Shown here: one piece after another, positions 32,885 to 45,432 of the stretch
Layout of the letters: each line of letters begins with the position of its first letter
Position numbering within the stretch: position 1 is the first letter of the stretch
NCBI GenBank assembly: GCA_964017235.1
Contig: OZ024929.1
Coordinates: 23,805,464 to 23,869,463, forward strand
Length of the DNA stretch: 64,000 nt
From: Sabellastarte sp. h YS-2021
Taxonomy: Eukaryota; Annelida; Polychaeta; Sabellida; Sabellidae
Reading direction: 5' to 3'
Made by a program: the position numbers and the translations under genes
The notes under the pieces: model-generated
Seen by the model: the letters and a program-made list of their open reading frames with translations, nothing else
Database searches by the model: none
What the model was told of the DNA's origin: nothing

Positions 32885-33090
32885 CAGAGGGACTTTTGTG
32901 CATCATATTTATGTCATTGTTCAAGTGTTTTTTATACAGCTTATATTACAGTTCATTTTTTTTAATAATTTGTAAGTGCGGAATAATATATAGTATGTAC
33001 ATAAACATATATGTATATTTGTTGAAGCTTGTTTTAGAATAAAATGTCATAACGGTGTGACCAGTCATAAGGTAAAAAAAATAAAGTTAA
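32859..33090 (+). CDS. SAMD12: SAMD12-like exon 5: last codons and 3'UTR
   Basis: Acceptor GTATTTTCAG|CTTCTG restores the frame and adds 'SSVYEKTS' before TAG at 32882-32884. Candidate polyadenylation signals AATAAA lie at 33038-33043, 33080-33085 and 33431-33436. An alternative acceptor at about 32334 would give an immediate TAG, so it was not chosen. Confidence 0.78.
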
Positions 33091-33439
33091 AGTATTGTCA
33101 TAATGGTATCTTCTGTGTACGTTTAGTGTTGGTATCATATACCAGTATTTTGAATAATGATTGATAATGTTTCTGAGTTTTTGTATTAAAAGTGTCAATT
33201 TCAATATTTATTTCTCTTTTTCTTTCTCAATTTTTATGTCATTTCGAAAAAAAGAAAATTGTGTCAGCATCTTTTATAATATATAACTACTAAACATTAA
33301 AACCCTAAATTTATAGCTTGCATTGTATAGTTTGAGATAAAATTTGATTATGTTAAAGCTCATTTAAGTGCTCTGTGCTATTGATAATGACATTTAAATA
33401 TGCTGCACTATTTTATACAATGTATTGATGAATAAAGCA

Positions 33440-34440
33440 AGAGATTAAAAAGTGGTCAATTTTACAGCAAGAAACTATATTTCATGATGTATAGGGGAAA
33501 AGCCAAACTGAAGTATGAAATTGACATTATAATTTCATTTTGATACCAGTATCAACTGTGATGTATGTGTACTTTCTGTCAAACTTGTGTAGCAGAAAGC
33601 CTCTAAATTGAGAATAACAAATTATAATATCTTACTTCTGACGTTTTCCCACACTTTTAGATGAACGGATCTATTCTTAGAGTATGCACAGATGAACAGG
33701 TTTAATGGTGTGACATTAGAGTAGAAATGAATTCAATATCATTTCAACACGATTAATGCACAACATTGTTGCAGCCATATCACCCTAAAGTATCAGAAAA
33801 CTAATGAAATGTAAAACTCACTGGGTTCTGAACCGCCCCATTTATGGTTTTTCTATGACAGGAGATAATATCTCTGGCTCCAAAATGGATTTGAATTAAA
33901 GGGTGGGGGTGGGAGGGGGGCCTCCACTGAATATGTGAACAGAGCAGTGTGGCAACTCGTATTACTTGATTCATGATAATTAAAAATAGTTTCAGTTCCC
34001 AAGTTTTCGAAATTGATCAAAATTAAGTGATTTGAGGATGTAGCCAATAATACAAGCTTGGTATTTTCAGTTTAGAGGTGGTCTTGCTTTGTTGTTTTGA
34101 CTGAGTACTGTTGAATTGAGTTGAATAATGTGTTCCTGTATGATTGATTATACTTAAATACCAGAATTAAATTCAGTTAATGAAGGTAAAAAAAAAAATA
34201 GATCACAATTTTCTAGATAATGATGATTTTCAATGTGTGTATATTCATCTGTCACAACAAAAATACTTTTGTCCAAGAATAAATGTGCATTTAGATGGTA
34301 GAGATTGTTAAAACTTGTTATATTTATTGAGTGATCCTGGGAAAATATTTCCAATAATGGACCATTGAATTTCCACATAGGCAATCCAAATTGCTGGTTT
34401 TTACGAACCTTGCTTGTCAGCAGTTGTTTTTAACACCTTT
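33440..34440. other. intergenic, no feature seen
   Basis: AT-rich DNA downstream of the SAMD12-like gene; no domain, terminal repeat or tandem array recognised. Confidence 0.4.
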
Positions 34441-34441
34441 T

Positions 34442-35690
34442 TACCCCACAGCCCTTAAGGGCTGTCAGGGTATTGTTTTCACCCATAGTGTCCATGTGGG
34501 CGGCGGAAAAAAGTTTGTCCGGGCGGTATCTCAGAATCCGTAAGGTGTAGGAAGTTGATACTTGGTATGGACGTTGGTTAGGGGGTGTAGGTGTGCAATG
34601 TCATGGTCTGACCTTGATTGACCTTTGACCTTGCCATAGTGACCTTGACCTATGAAATCTTGTCCGGGCTATATCTCGGAAACCATAAGGTATAGGAAGT
34701 TGATACTTGGTAGGGATATTGGTTAGGTGGTGTAGGTATGCAACGTCATGGTGTGACCTTGGTTTGACCTTTGACCTTGCCATAGTGACCTTGACCTATA
34801 AAATCTTGTCCGGGCTATATCTTGGAAACCGTAAGGTGCAGGAAGTTGATAGTTGATATGGACATTGGTTAAGGGGTGTAGGTGTGCAACGTCATGCTCT
34901 GGCCTTGATTTGACCTTGCCGTAGTGACCTTGACCTATGAAATCTTGTCCGGGCTATATCTTGGAAACCGTAAGGTGTAGGAAGTTGATACTTGGTAAGG
35001 ATATTGGTTAAGGGGTGTAGGTGTGCAACGTCATGGTGTGACCTTGGTTTGACCTTTGACCTTGCCATAGTGACCTTGACCTATAAAATCTTGTCCAAGC
35101 TATATCTTGGAAACCGTAAGGTGTAGGAAGTTGATACTTGGTAAGGACATTGGTTAAGGGGTATAGGTGTGCAACGTCATGGTGTGACCTTGGTTTGACC
35201 TTTGACCTTGCCATAGTGACCTTGACCTATAAAATCTTGTCCAGGCTATATCTTGGAAACCGTAAGGTGCAGGAAGTTGATAGTTGATAGGGACATTGGT
35301 TAAGGGGTGTAGGTGTGCAACATCATGGTCTGACCTTGATTTGACCTTGGACCTTGCCGTAGTGACCTTGACTTATAAAATCTTGTCCAGGCTATATCTC
35401 TGAAAGCGTAAGGTGTAGGAAGTTGATACTTGGCATGGATATTGGTCAGGGGGTGTAGGTGTGCAACATCATGGTCTGACCTTGATTTGACCTTTAACTA
35501 TGCCGTAGTGACTTTGGAAAATCTTGTCCAGGCTATATCTCGGAAACTATAAGGTGTAGGAAGTTTTTACTTGTTAGGAATATTGGTTAGGGGATGTAGG
35601 TGTGCAACGTCATGATCTGACCTTGATTTGACCTTGCCATAGTGACCTTGACCTATAAAATTTTGTCCAGGGCGCTATTTCTCTAGGCTG
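34442..35690. repeat. tandem array, about 145-bp units x 8, with nuclear-receptor DR1 sites (family S4)
   Basis: The landmark GAAGTTGATA recurs at about 34551, 34696, 34842, 34981, 35127, 35272, 35419 and, diverged, 35560. A strong hairpin (34442-34472, CAGCCC TTAA GGGCTG core) marks one end, and a 'GGCGGCGG' patch follows. Each unit carries several TGACCT half-sites. Perfect DR1 (TGACCTTTGACCT) occurs at 34619-34631, 34765-34777, 35050-35062 and 35196-35208, and TGACCTTGACCT occurs repeatedly beside them. Inverse copy at 53150-53480. Probably the core of a Helentron/pearl-like element (inference). Confidence 0.85.
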
Positions 35691-35699
35691 TGGGGTTCG

Positions 35700-37120
35700 G
35701 GCATCTCTGATGCTATTTTTTGAGAAACTGTTACAGCAGTGAAATTTGACCGCAAGATATCAAGCATAGTCAATTATGGGGGTGATCCAATGTGCGTAAA
35801 ACAGCTTTCACAGGAAGAAAAGTTGTGTCATTGAAAGGGTAGCTAGATAAGTTGTGTGACTGAAAAGATAGGTTGTAGCACTGATAACTGACAGCAGACC
35901 ATATTATCATGGTGATTAGGATGCAGACTCACAACAGTGGAACATTAGTTGTATGAGCTGCTAGTCTTCATCTTATCTAATCTCTCCTTCAAGGTCAAGC
36001 AGAGTTTTTGTTCTGGAAGCCATTGTATATGCCACTTTTTATTGTTCATGGGACAACCACTTTATTGAAATCTTGAGATGCAATTCTTTTGCGTGGTCAG
36101 ATTTGACCTTTGACTAATCCATTAAGGTGTCACAGTGTGTATATTTCTGAAAATCAGGATTTCTTGCTTATTATGGCTACACAGATTTGAAGTATGAAAA
36201 CAGTTTATAGGAAATCATGATGCTGTGATTCTTTCACGAGACTGACGTTTGACTTTTTGACTCCTGCTTCACTAAAAGCCATGATATCATATACATGTAT
36301 GTTACTATTGATTCCGGAAAAAATTCAGCTTCATGAGATCATGATCTTTTTCCTAAAGGCCAGTGTTTTTGTACTTCAGATCCACCAAATCTTGCTTATT
36401 TATTGCTTTACTTTCATTTGATCCTTTACCATATTTAGCTTTATTAACATTTAACCCGACTGCTTAGGGACAATTTTATTGTTTATTTTTTTTAATCTGA
36501 ATTTGTTATTGATTCCTAACACATTAACAGTGGATTGTAATGCTTGTTTATGGTTTCAAAGAGTTTAGCATATTTTACAGATGTTAATTTAGATAATGTT
36601 TCTGTTACTTTTCACTATATGATTTGTAAGTAGGTCTACAGTTTACTGAGATTCTCTACTAAAAAATGGCTTCATTAATTGTAGCAGTGCATTGTAAATT
36701 TTTTCTTTCTCCTCAGAAACAACTTTTCTCATTATAACGTATTGCTTTTCCTGTCACATTTAATGTGACATTAAACTTACTGTGTTCCAGTTATATTTCA
36801 TTTTACGGATGCACTGTTGAAGTGAAGCTATTAAATTGCATAAAGCAGTTTTGTCCGTTCAAAGAAAATATTTTTGAATGTGAAATGTGTTACAATTTTT
36901 TTTTTTTGAAGACTGTCTAGTGACATAGAGAAAGAATATTTGTGACAATGGTTGAAGCAATAAAAGTAGATGTACAAACTGTCTAGTGATGGGAACCACC
37001 TTGAGTGTGTTAAATTTATAAATTAGAAAGAACATACAAAGAAAGTAGCTTCACAGAAGTTGGGTTAACAAAGTGTTTTTGTGCAAATATATTGTAATAT
37101 CTACAAAATATAAAATATAC
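35700..37120. other. intergenic with a decayed repeat unit at about 36050-36400
   Basis: The 36050-36400 part resembles, in inverse orientation, units of the 40.0-40.6 kb array ('GTGGTCAGATTTGACCTTTG', 'GGAAATCATGATGCTGTGATT'). The remainder shows nothing. Confidence 0.4.
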
Positions 37121-37121
37121 T

Positions 37122-37464
37122 GTAAATGACCTATTTAGCGCACAGTGCGCTCAGGAAAGACTATTTTTATTCAATATTTCGTGGGAAAAAGTTCCCCCCT
37201 TTAGCCCACCCATCATGAAACATTTTCGGGGATGAAGTATAGGTCAATGTGGTAAGAATAACGGTGTTTCGACATTTAGAATCTACTAAAAATACCTGTA
37301 TCCTATAAATATGGTAGTGGATATAAACAAACTCGAAATCCATGGCAAAAATGTCAATTTATTAAGTAAAAATACATACAATATATAAAAGATATGTGGA
37401 TATTGTGCACTGTCATCGACGATATTGCGGTTACAAGGGCAGATGCGCTAAATAGGTCATTTAC
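37122..37464. mobile_element. 343-bp MITE with perfect 21-bp inverted ends
   Basis: GTAAATGACCTATTTAGCGC plus one further base at the left is exactly mirrored at 37444-37464. No coding capacity. The target duplication could not be decided in the AT-rich flanks, so the superfamily is open. Confidence 0.75.
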
Positions 37465-38179
37465 GATATTGAGAAATTTGTGTTCTAATGTTGTAAAGTT
37501 GGTTCAGCAAACAATAACATTCAGCCAATTGATTGCTTTAAATGAAGTATTTAAGCTGTGTTAAGGTGGGCAATGACTTTGAAAATAAATCAGGAAGCTT
37601 TATGATTATGTGGTTTATTTTTATCTGGTATCATTTGTTTTATATGAATCATTTGATTGAACAATTGCATATTTGTTTAATGTATATGATTAATCAAAAT
37701 AAAAAATGGAACATTTATTGCACTTTTTACACTCATTCACTTCTTTGACATTGGTGGTTTGACACCACAGTGTTGTGGGACAGTTAAATGTCACAAACCC
37801 ATGCATATAACCAGCAGTATTTTTTTCTGTTTCTCTTTTGTATGACAGCAACGTACTTTTCATTTTTTTCTGTGTCAGGATTCATTACAAAATCAAAGTT
37901 TATCTAACTTTGTTTAGCTAATGAAACCTACATTTAGTGCTATAAAAGTCCAGTTAGAATTAGAAAGTAAATTGTACCCGGTAGTACTTAAATTCTACAC
38001 ACAAATAATTTTCCATTGTATTGTACTGAATAGTGATATATAATAAAATATATTTTTATACCAAACTTGCCTCATACACATTTTAAACATGCTTTAATCG
38101 AAGGCAAAAGGGGGTTAACACTTAAAAGTGCTTTGGTTTTAGCTGTACAAAGACATAAAATGCTATACTAAATGTTAAT

Positions 38180-39725
38180 TAAGCGGCCCGTCAGGGACGC
38201 TTATTTGTTTTCACCGAAGTTCGACTGATCACCGCCGCCGCCGGATTATGGTCTCCCTTGAATAACTTCTTAGCCTTTCAAATTTTTCTTTCCTTCTTAT
38301 CTTTCTTTAAAACTATAGGGGCGGGAAAAATTTTTGGGATACTTTGCGCAGATCTTAAGCTTTACTTAAGGTAACCTTAAGCATAACTCCAAAACACCCC
38401 ATCATCGCGTTTCGGAAAAAAACACACACACCTGTGCTACAAAATTTATCTGGTACATTCTAGACCAAATTTCCAAGGTCGGAAAGGATTTTCTCATTAA
38501 TCGCACCATAGATACCTGAATGGGAGGCGTTTTATTTTTGTAAATTTTTTTAAAATGGGTACTTGGTCTGTATCTCAAAAACGGTTAGGATTTCGGCGTT
38601 TTGTTGGAATAACTTATTCAGCTACTTTTTGATAATCTTTCACATGCCGAAGTTTTAGCTCTGTATCTGCAAACTTAAGGTCACCTTAATGACCAAAACG
38701 TGGGTTTTAACCCTCCAGTTCACTTAGTTTTCCACACTTTTCAACCAAACTTGGCATATATATTAAGATTCACCAAAGGATTATCCTGACTTTATGGTGA
38801 CCTTAAACTGTTAATATTATTAGGGCTATGGCCCCCCTAAAGTCATCAAATTGGAATAAAATTGTCTGGCCTGTTATTTTTCCATCTTTTTTAAAATCTA
38901 ACATATATTGATATTGAGGTACATCAAAAGAACACTCTTACTACCTTATGATTCAAATATTAATAATGTTAGGGCCATCTTAAACTTAAAATGTAGAGTT
39001 TTTCAGCCCTAAGCTTAGTTAATGTGTGCATTTTTCAAATAAAACTTGCGACATTTATAAAGGTTGGCAGAAAGGACATTCTGCTTTTATGGTCACCTTA
39101 AAGTCCCAATATGAATGAAGTTATGGTCACTTTTCAGTGAATAAAGGAAGTTTTCGGCCTCCAGCTATCTTATTGTTCAACTGACCTCAGCTAAACTTTG
39201 TACACTTATAAAGGATGACAAAAGGGACATTCTCATTTTATGGTCACCTTAAAGTCGCAATATGGATGAAGTTATGGTCACCTTGCAGTGAAATTATGGA
39301 GTTTTTAATCTCCAGCTATCGTATTGTTCAGCAGAGCTCAGTTAAATTTTGTACACTTTTAAAGATGACATTAGGGACATTCTTATTTTTTTTCCTCCTT
39401 GGAGTTCCAATACAAGTACAGTCATGGCCATCTTGACGTGAAAATGAGGATTTTCAGCCCCTAACTGATTTACTGTTCAGTAACATCAGTTTAACTTGAC
39501 ATTGATTATACTAAAGTAAGATTTTGTATAACATTTCACTTAAAATTCCTGTACTTAAGAGGCTTTGGCCATCTTAACATGATAAATATATACTTCTTGC
39601 TCCCTCCTCATTTATTTTAACACTTTTTAAAACCACACTTGGCATATGTATACTTAAAAATATTTATGCTGTCTGGCAAACCTAATCTCTTGGTGTTTAT
39701 GAAGTTATGACATCTTCAAAGAAAA
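38180..39725. repeat. hairpin-headed diverged tandem array, about 150-bp units (family S5)
   Basis: A short hairpin AAGCGGCCCGTCAGGGACGCTT opens the block (about 38183), followed by unique leader to about 38600. Diverged units then recur with 'TTATGGTCACCTTAAAGTC', 'AATATGAATGAAGTTATGG' and 'GGGACATTCT' (about 39072, 39222, 39369). A related single copy is at 785-1090. Non-coding. Confidence 0.6.
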
Positions 39726-39729
39726 CAAG

Positions 39730-40600
39730 AGGAGAGTGCCCGTGAATGGGCACTGTGTCAGCTGACTGAGTGTTTTTGCTTTGTGAAGGTGATTAGAGGA
39801 CAGAATAATTATCAGGAAAAGGGCTGTACAGAAATACAGTAAATGGTAACTGAACAGCAAGTTCGAAAGAAATTCCGAAGCTGACAGAAGAAAAGGATAA
39901 AAAAGTTGTGCCCTGTAAATGGTATTATGAAGGAAAATAACAAGGTAATTGTTTAAGTGTAAAAAATAGGTTAAAACATATTTAAAGAAATACTACAAAT
40001 GCAATATCCTCGTTCGACCTTGAAGAAGGGCTACAAGGTCAAATCTAACCACACAAATACATTCCCAGCCCATGATTTCCTATGGTTTACCATTCCAAAC
40101 CTCTAGGACCAATTATAAATGAGTTATAAGCACTTTTAAGCTTGGCTGTCCTCATTTGACCTTGAAGGAGGGGTCCAAAGGTCAAATCTGACCATACCAA
40201 AAGATTCCGAGCCAATGATTTCCTATGGGATGGTTTACCATCCCAAATCTCTGTCACCAATAATAAGCGAGTTGTAGGCACTTTCAATTTTCGCTATCCT
40301 CATTTGACCTTGAAGGAGGGTTCCAAGGTCAAATCGGACCATATCAACAGATTCACAGCCCATGATTTCCTGTCTGTTTACCATCCCAAACCTCTGGGAC
40401 CAATAATAAGCGAGTTATAAGCACTTTTAAGTTTGGCTATCCTTGTTTGGCCTTGAAGGAGGGGTCATTGAAGGTCAAATCTGACCACAACAAAAGATTC
40501 CCACCCCATGATTTCCTACAGGTTGGTTTATCATCCCAAACCTCTAGGATCAATAATAAGGGAGATATAAGCACTTTTCATGACTGACAAAAAACACCTG
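39730..40600. repeat. hairpin plus tandem array, 145-bp units x 4 (family S6)
   Basis: A hairpin AGTGCCC GTGAAT GGGCACT at about 39736-39755 heads the block; a copy of this head is at 49885-49990. Units start with TTTGACCTTGAAGGAG near 40013, 40158, 40303 and 40447, then 'CAAATCTGACCA', 'ATGATTTCCTATGG' and 'GAGTTATAAGCACTTTTAAG'. Degenerate inverse units are at 30050-30260 and 36050-36400. Confidence 0.75.
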
Positions 40601-40719
40601 TGGCGGCCATCTTGTTTCTCAAAATGAGGCCAAAAATATTCCCAGACAACATTTTATGGTTATTAATATAAACTGCAAACTTAAGAAAGCTAGCTATAAT
40701 ATTTTTTTTCATCAGAGCA

Positions 40720-42640
40720 GTAATGGTGAAATCTCTCTCTACACACTGCGGCTATCCAGTGGATACAATGATTTACTCAACAGTGAGAACCTGAAAGTAG
40801 CTATTGCTCAGCTATGCCATGACATAGAGGTCTGCAATTTCACTATGTTATAGCTGACCAAAAATTCTGTGAATAACATATTTAACAAATTACTCTAAAT
40901 GTAATAGTTTTCAAGTTACAACTGATTTACTCAACAGTGAGAACCTCAAAGGAACTATTACTCAGCTATGCAATGAGCTACATGTCTGAAATTTTACTAT
41001 GTTATAGCTAACCCAAAAGTAGGTGAACAACATATTTAAGCAAACTACTGTAAATGCAATAGTTTTCAAGCTACAACTGATTTACTCAATAGTGAGAACC
41101 TGAAAATAGCTATTGCTCCGCTATGCCATGAGCTATAGGTCTGTAATTTCACTATGTTATAGCTGACCCAAAAGTAGGTGAACAATATATTTTAGCAAAA
41201 TACTCCAAATGCAATATTTTAAGTTATATTTATTTACAGCTATAAGTTATAGCTGATTTACTCAACAGTCAGTACCTGAGAATAGCTATTGCTCAGTTGT
41301 GCCATGAGCTATAGGTCTATAATTTCACTATGTTATAGCTGACCCAAAAGTAGCTGAATAACATATTTGCACAAATTTCTGTAAATGCAATAGTTTTCCA
41401 ATTATAACTGATTTACTCAACAGTGAGAACTTCAAAGTAGCTATTACTCAGCTATGAAATGAGCCACAGGTCTGAAACTTCACTATGTTATAGCTGACCC
41501 CAAAATAGGTGAATAACATATTGAAACAAATACTCTAAATGCAATAGTTTTCAAGTTATAAGTGATTTACTCAACAGTGATAACCTAAAAGTAGCTATTA
41601 CTCAGCTATGCCATGAGCTACAGGTCTGAAATTTTACTATGTTATAGCTGGCCCAAAAGTAGCTGAATAACATATTTATACGAAATTCTCTAAATGCAAT
41701 AGTTTTTAAGTTACAAGTGATTTTACTCATGATGGAAGTTACTGAAAAGCCCAAAAGTAGCTATTACTCACTTAGCTATTGAGACAGACACCCAACTTAC
41801 TCACCATATTGTAGCTATGAAAAAAGTAGCTGAATAACATATTTTAACAAAATGCTCTAAATGCAACACTTTTCAAGTTATAAGTGATTTACTCAACAGT
41901 GATAACCTAAAAGTAGCTATTACTCAGCTATGCCATGAGCTACAGGTCTGAAATTTTACTATGTTATAGCTGACCCAAAAGTAGCTGAATAACATATTTA
42001 TACGAAATTCTCTAAATGCAATAGTTTTCAAGTTATAAGCGATTTACTCAACAGTGATAACCTAAAAGTAGCTATTACTCAGCTATGCCATGAGCTACAG
42101 GTCTGAAATTTCACTATGTTATAGCTGGCCCAAAAGTAGCTGAATAACATATTTATACGAAATTCTCTAAATGCAATAGTTTTTAAGTTACAAGTGATTT
42201 TACTCATAATGGAAGTTACTGAAAAGCCCAAAAGTAGCTATTACTCACTTAGCTATTGAGACAGACACCCAACTTACTCACCATATTGTAGCTATGAAAA
42301 AAGTAGCTGAACAACATATTTTCACAAAATGCTGTAAATGCAACACTTTTGAAGTTATAAGTGATTTAGTGCATGATTTCATGAATTTTAATTCATTAAA
42401 AATTATTAAAAAAATTTATTTAAAAAAAGTAAGACAGATCCAGGTCTCATACTCACACAAGAGAATCTACCTCTGGCCTAGTACATATATGCAAGATATG
42501 AGAGAAATCCCTGCAATAGTCACTGAGAAAATTGTGATAAAAAGTTGAAATTTTCACACTTTTGGTGGGGGTACCCCCCTTGTAATGTCTCTAGCAAACA
42601 GACGAACAGACAGATTTGCATGCCTTGAACAAATTTTCAT
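40720..42640. repeat. tandem array, about 155-bp units with higher-order structure (family S1, inverse copy)
   Basis: About ten units with 'TTTACTCAACAGTGAGAACC', 'AGCTATTACTCAGCTATGCC', 'CTATGTTATAGCTGACCC' and 'CATATTTA...TAAATGCAAT'. A variant unit with 'TACTCATGATGGAAGTTACT' and 'GAGACAGACACCCAACTTAC' occurs twice, starting near 41703 and 42181, so about 478 bp (three units) was duplicated as a block. The array ends in a palindrome GGGGGTACCCCC (42567-42578) and 'ACAGACGAACAGACAG' tetranucleotide text, features also described for oyster pearl elements. Confidence 0.82.
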
Positions 42641-43581
42641 CCTCGATAGATAAGGTATCTTTTAAAAAAAACAGCATGTCTCTAGGCCTTGTAGTTTTGG
42701 GGAAGAAGTTGTTCACGTGGACGCCAACGCGGACGCCCACGCCGCAGAGTGATGACATAAAAATGAGCTATTTATGATGCACTGATGTGGTTATTAACAT
42801 ATTGCAACTGATCAGTGTTCACATAATATAAATTCCCAATTTTAGGCAGATTAAAAAACCACATTCTTCTGATTCCATTCTTTTGGAATTGTGGGGATAT
42901 AACTTTTCCTTTTTGGAAAAAAGCTTCAATTGATTCAACTTTTGTTTTGTAGAAGGAGTTGATGATCTAGCTACTTGTTCACATAGACTATATAAATTGG
43001 TCAAATGTATACACCTGACTTCTTTCACAATATAAGATGCTTGAAAAAAAAACACTTTCTCATAAACAGTTTTTCTTGTACAGCATTTTATGTATCTCCA
43101 GCTGAGTGGAAATGAATGACTTGTCCTTTTCTTCTTCCTTCCCAACTCTGTATTTGCTTTTGTGTGATATCTATCAAAAGGCACATTCATGGCAAGTATT
43201 TCTATGCAGAAAGAACCCCCCCAAAACTCCCCTTTAGTGCACATAAAAAGCAAGTGGAAAAAAATGGCCTCATTGGGGGAAGTGGGGGGGTTACTGGAGG
43301 GAGATGATAGATAGATATATATATATATGTGTGTGAAGCAAAAGTGGAACCAAAAAAGTGGAATATTTATGCTGTTCTTTCGAATGTATATTGTTTTCTT
43401 TTACTTTCTTCCATTTCACTTAGACTTCTACATTTAATTAATTTTAGCTCAAGTGGGAAATGAATTTTTGAAACTTTAATGCATTCAAATTCCTGAAGTG
43501 ATGCACTAAATTACTTATAACTTGAAAAGTATTGCGTTCACAGCATTTTGTTAAAATATGTTATTAGGCTACTTTTTCCAC
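42641..43581. other. intergenic DNA, microsatellite, S1-like remnant
   Basis: A short GATA/TA/GT microsatellite lies at about 43305-43335. About 43440-43581 is an S1-type unit, which continues on the far side of the next element (45433 onward). Otherwise nothing is recognised. Confidence 0.45.
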
Positions 43582-45422
43582 GGTGTATGTTGATTTCGCC
43601 ACACTTAATTTCGCCACACATGATTTCGCCACACTTTTTTCAGACATTGATTTCGCCACAGGGGTACATTGATCTCACCACACTTTCTTTTGCCACACCT
43701 TCTTTTAAATTTTTATTTCACATATATTTTATGTGGGTTTTTGCAACATTTTGCAGTATTTTGACTCCATAGAATGTTATGATACATTTTATTTATAAGT
43801 CACAGCTTTTATGATGATTTTTGTCACATTGTATTTATAAATGTGCCATTGTAACAGATTGTTTGGTTATCAAAGTATTGTTTTAGCTTGACAGTTATAA
43901 TCCCTAATTAAACACATACATTAAAATCACAAAGTCAAACAGATGTAAATGTGACATATGAATAACCCCATTTGCAGAAAACCCATTCCTAATCCTTGAA
44001 TAAAATCTGCCCACAAAAGAATGGAAGGGAATCTTGATTTTTGTCACATTTTGATTTTTATGGGTAGATTTTCACTTCATAGAATGGTATATTGAATTTA
44101 TTTATAAGTAACAGTAAATTTTATGATGATTTTTTTCATAGAATGTTATATTGAAAAAAAAGGTAGTGAAAACTTTAAAATGTAGAAGCCACATCACCAG
44201 TGCAATTAGGATTAATCTTAATTAGGGGAATCTAATTTGATGCTTTGATGGACACACATCAATTGACAATGAATACAGAAGCCATATCAGTGCAACTAGG
44301 ATTAGACTTTTAATTAGGGAAAACACCAAAATCACTTAACACCTTTTTATAATTATTGATCCTCAGAGAATATTTAAGCTCTTCTCTGCTTTTGATAACT
44401 ACTCAGGAATATATATCCAGTGAAAGCAATCACAATAGAATAAAGAACTTTAAAAGGAAAAAAAAACATTTTAGATAACTGCTCAGGATTACCAACTTAA
44501 TAGAATTAACACAATAGATCAATGAATCCTTTTAACCACTATTTTCAGGTATATATAGATGTCCAAAATAAGGCACTCTCAGTGTATTAAAAGTTTTAAT
44601 TGATGACAGCAGAGTGATTTACTTATCAAATTTATGGTGTCAAGTTAAAGTGTATAAAGGTTACCAAGGGCTTGTAGTTGCAGAAGTTTAGATTTTCAGT
44701 ATGAAACTCATTAAGTCAACAAGGGGTGGTCACAAGCTCTTTTTTCAGAGTCATATGTACACTAAAAAGAGGACACTTAAAACTACTATCTGGTGGGAAT
44801 GTGTGAAGAGGACAAGCCATCTTTGTAAAGGATCTGTCAAGACAGATGTAGCCATTTCCGAAGTTCTTGATCAGAAGCCACACTGCCATGGTGGAGATTT
44901 GGTAATCCCCCAATGAAAAGGAACCAGAAAGTCTATGATAATCTACAGAAAAGACTTGAAAGATTAGTGAAGGATTTCATTGAAAACAAAAAAGACATCC
45001 CTGCTTTCTTACAAGGAGTAGGGAAAAACAGTCCAACTGTTGAGACTATATAAGACTCAGGAACTGTAAATGAATAGTTGTGTTTCATTGTAATGAATAG
45101 TTATGTTGTCATTGTACTATAGCATTACTATAAATAAACCTTATATGTGAGTTTTGTTTTATGTACTTTAAAGTAACTAGTGCTACCATATACTAAGTAA
45201 ATTGTTGTTACCTTCCAATTTTTTTATTATGTATGTCTCTGTATGCATTACTGGCAATGTGAAAAATAAAACATATGATGGCAAAAATATACATAGTAAA
45301 TAAAATATGTAAAAAAAAAGTGTGGCGAGATCATTGTTTTACTGTGGCAAAATCAAGGGCTCTGAAAAAACTGTGGTGAAAACATGTGTGGCGAAATCAT
45401 GTGTGGCGAAATCATAGTAAAT
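43582..45422 (+). mobile_element. Mutator-like element with tandem TTTCGCCACACATGA termini and FLYWCH frame
   Basis: A perfect 10-bp direct repeat CTTTTTCCAC flanks the element (43572-43581 and 45423-45432). Joining the flanks across one copy restores a continuous S1 satellite unit, which supports a true target duplication. Both ends consist of 3-6 tandem or degenerate copies of TGATTTCGCCACAC (left about 43592-43700, right about 45318-45413), inverted to each other. A 9-11 bp duplication and an internal FLYWCH frame are typical of animal MULEs. No MULE transposase is present, so it is non-autonomous or internally deleted. Confidence 0.78.
44701..45053 (+). CDS. FLYWCH-type zinc-finger protein of the MULE, one frameshift
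   Basis: The first frame (44701-44916) opens at ATG and has FLYWCH character: 'STRGGHKLFFQSHMYTKK', then 'WWECVKRTSHLC' (Trp and first Cys pair region) and 'HCHGGD' (His pair). FLYWCH modules bind DNA or protein and are often carried by Mutator-like elements. It meets a stop just after a run of five C at 44907-44911. The next frame continues without a break as a Lys-rich helical tail ('VYDNLQKRLERLVKDF', 'FLQGVGKNSPTV') to TAA at 45051-45053. A one-base loss in the C-run explains the break, leaving a protein of about 120 residues otherwise whole. The small number of lesions suggests a fairly recent element. Confidence 0.65.
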
Positions 45423-45432
45423 CTTTTTCCAC

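Noticed and set aside
34601-35214. Repeated 'MARSKVKPRSHHDVA' minus-strand frames
   Set aside because: Tandem satellite translated in one frame; not a repeat protein, since the frame is lost in neighbouring units.
785-42640. CRISPR-like interpretation of the repeat arrays
   Set aside because: Units are 145-170 bp with no short repeat/unique spacer alternation, and the DNA is eukaryotic.
42819-43253. 144-codon minus-strand open frame
   Set aside because: No recognisable domain, no neighbouring exon signals, low-complexity basic composition; could not be supported as a gene.
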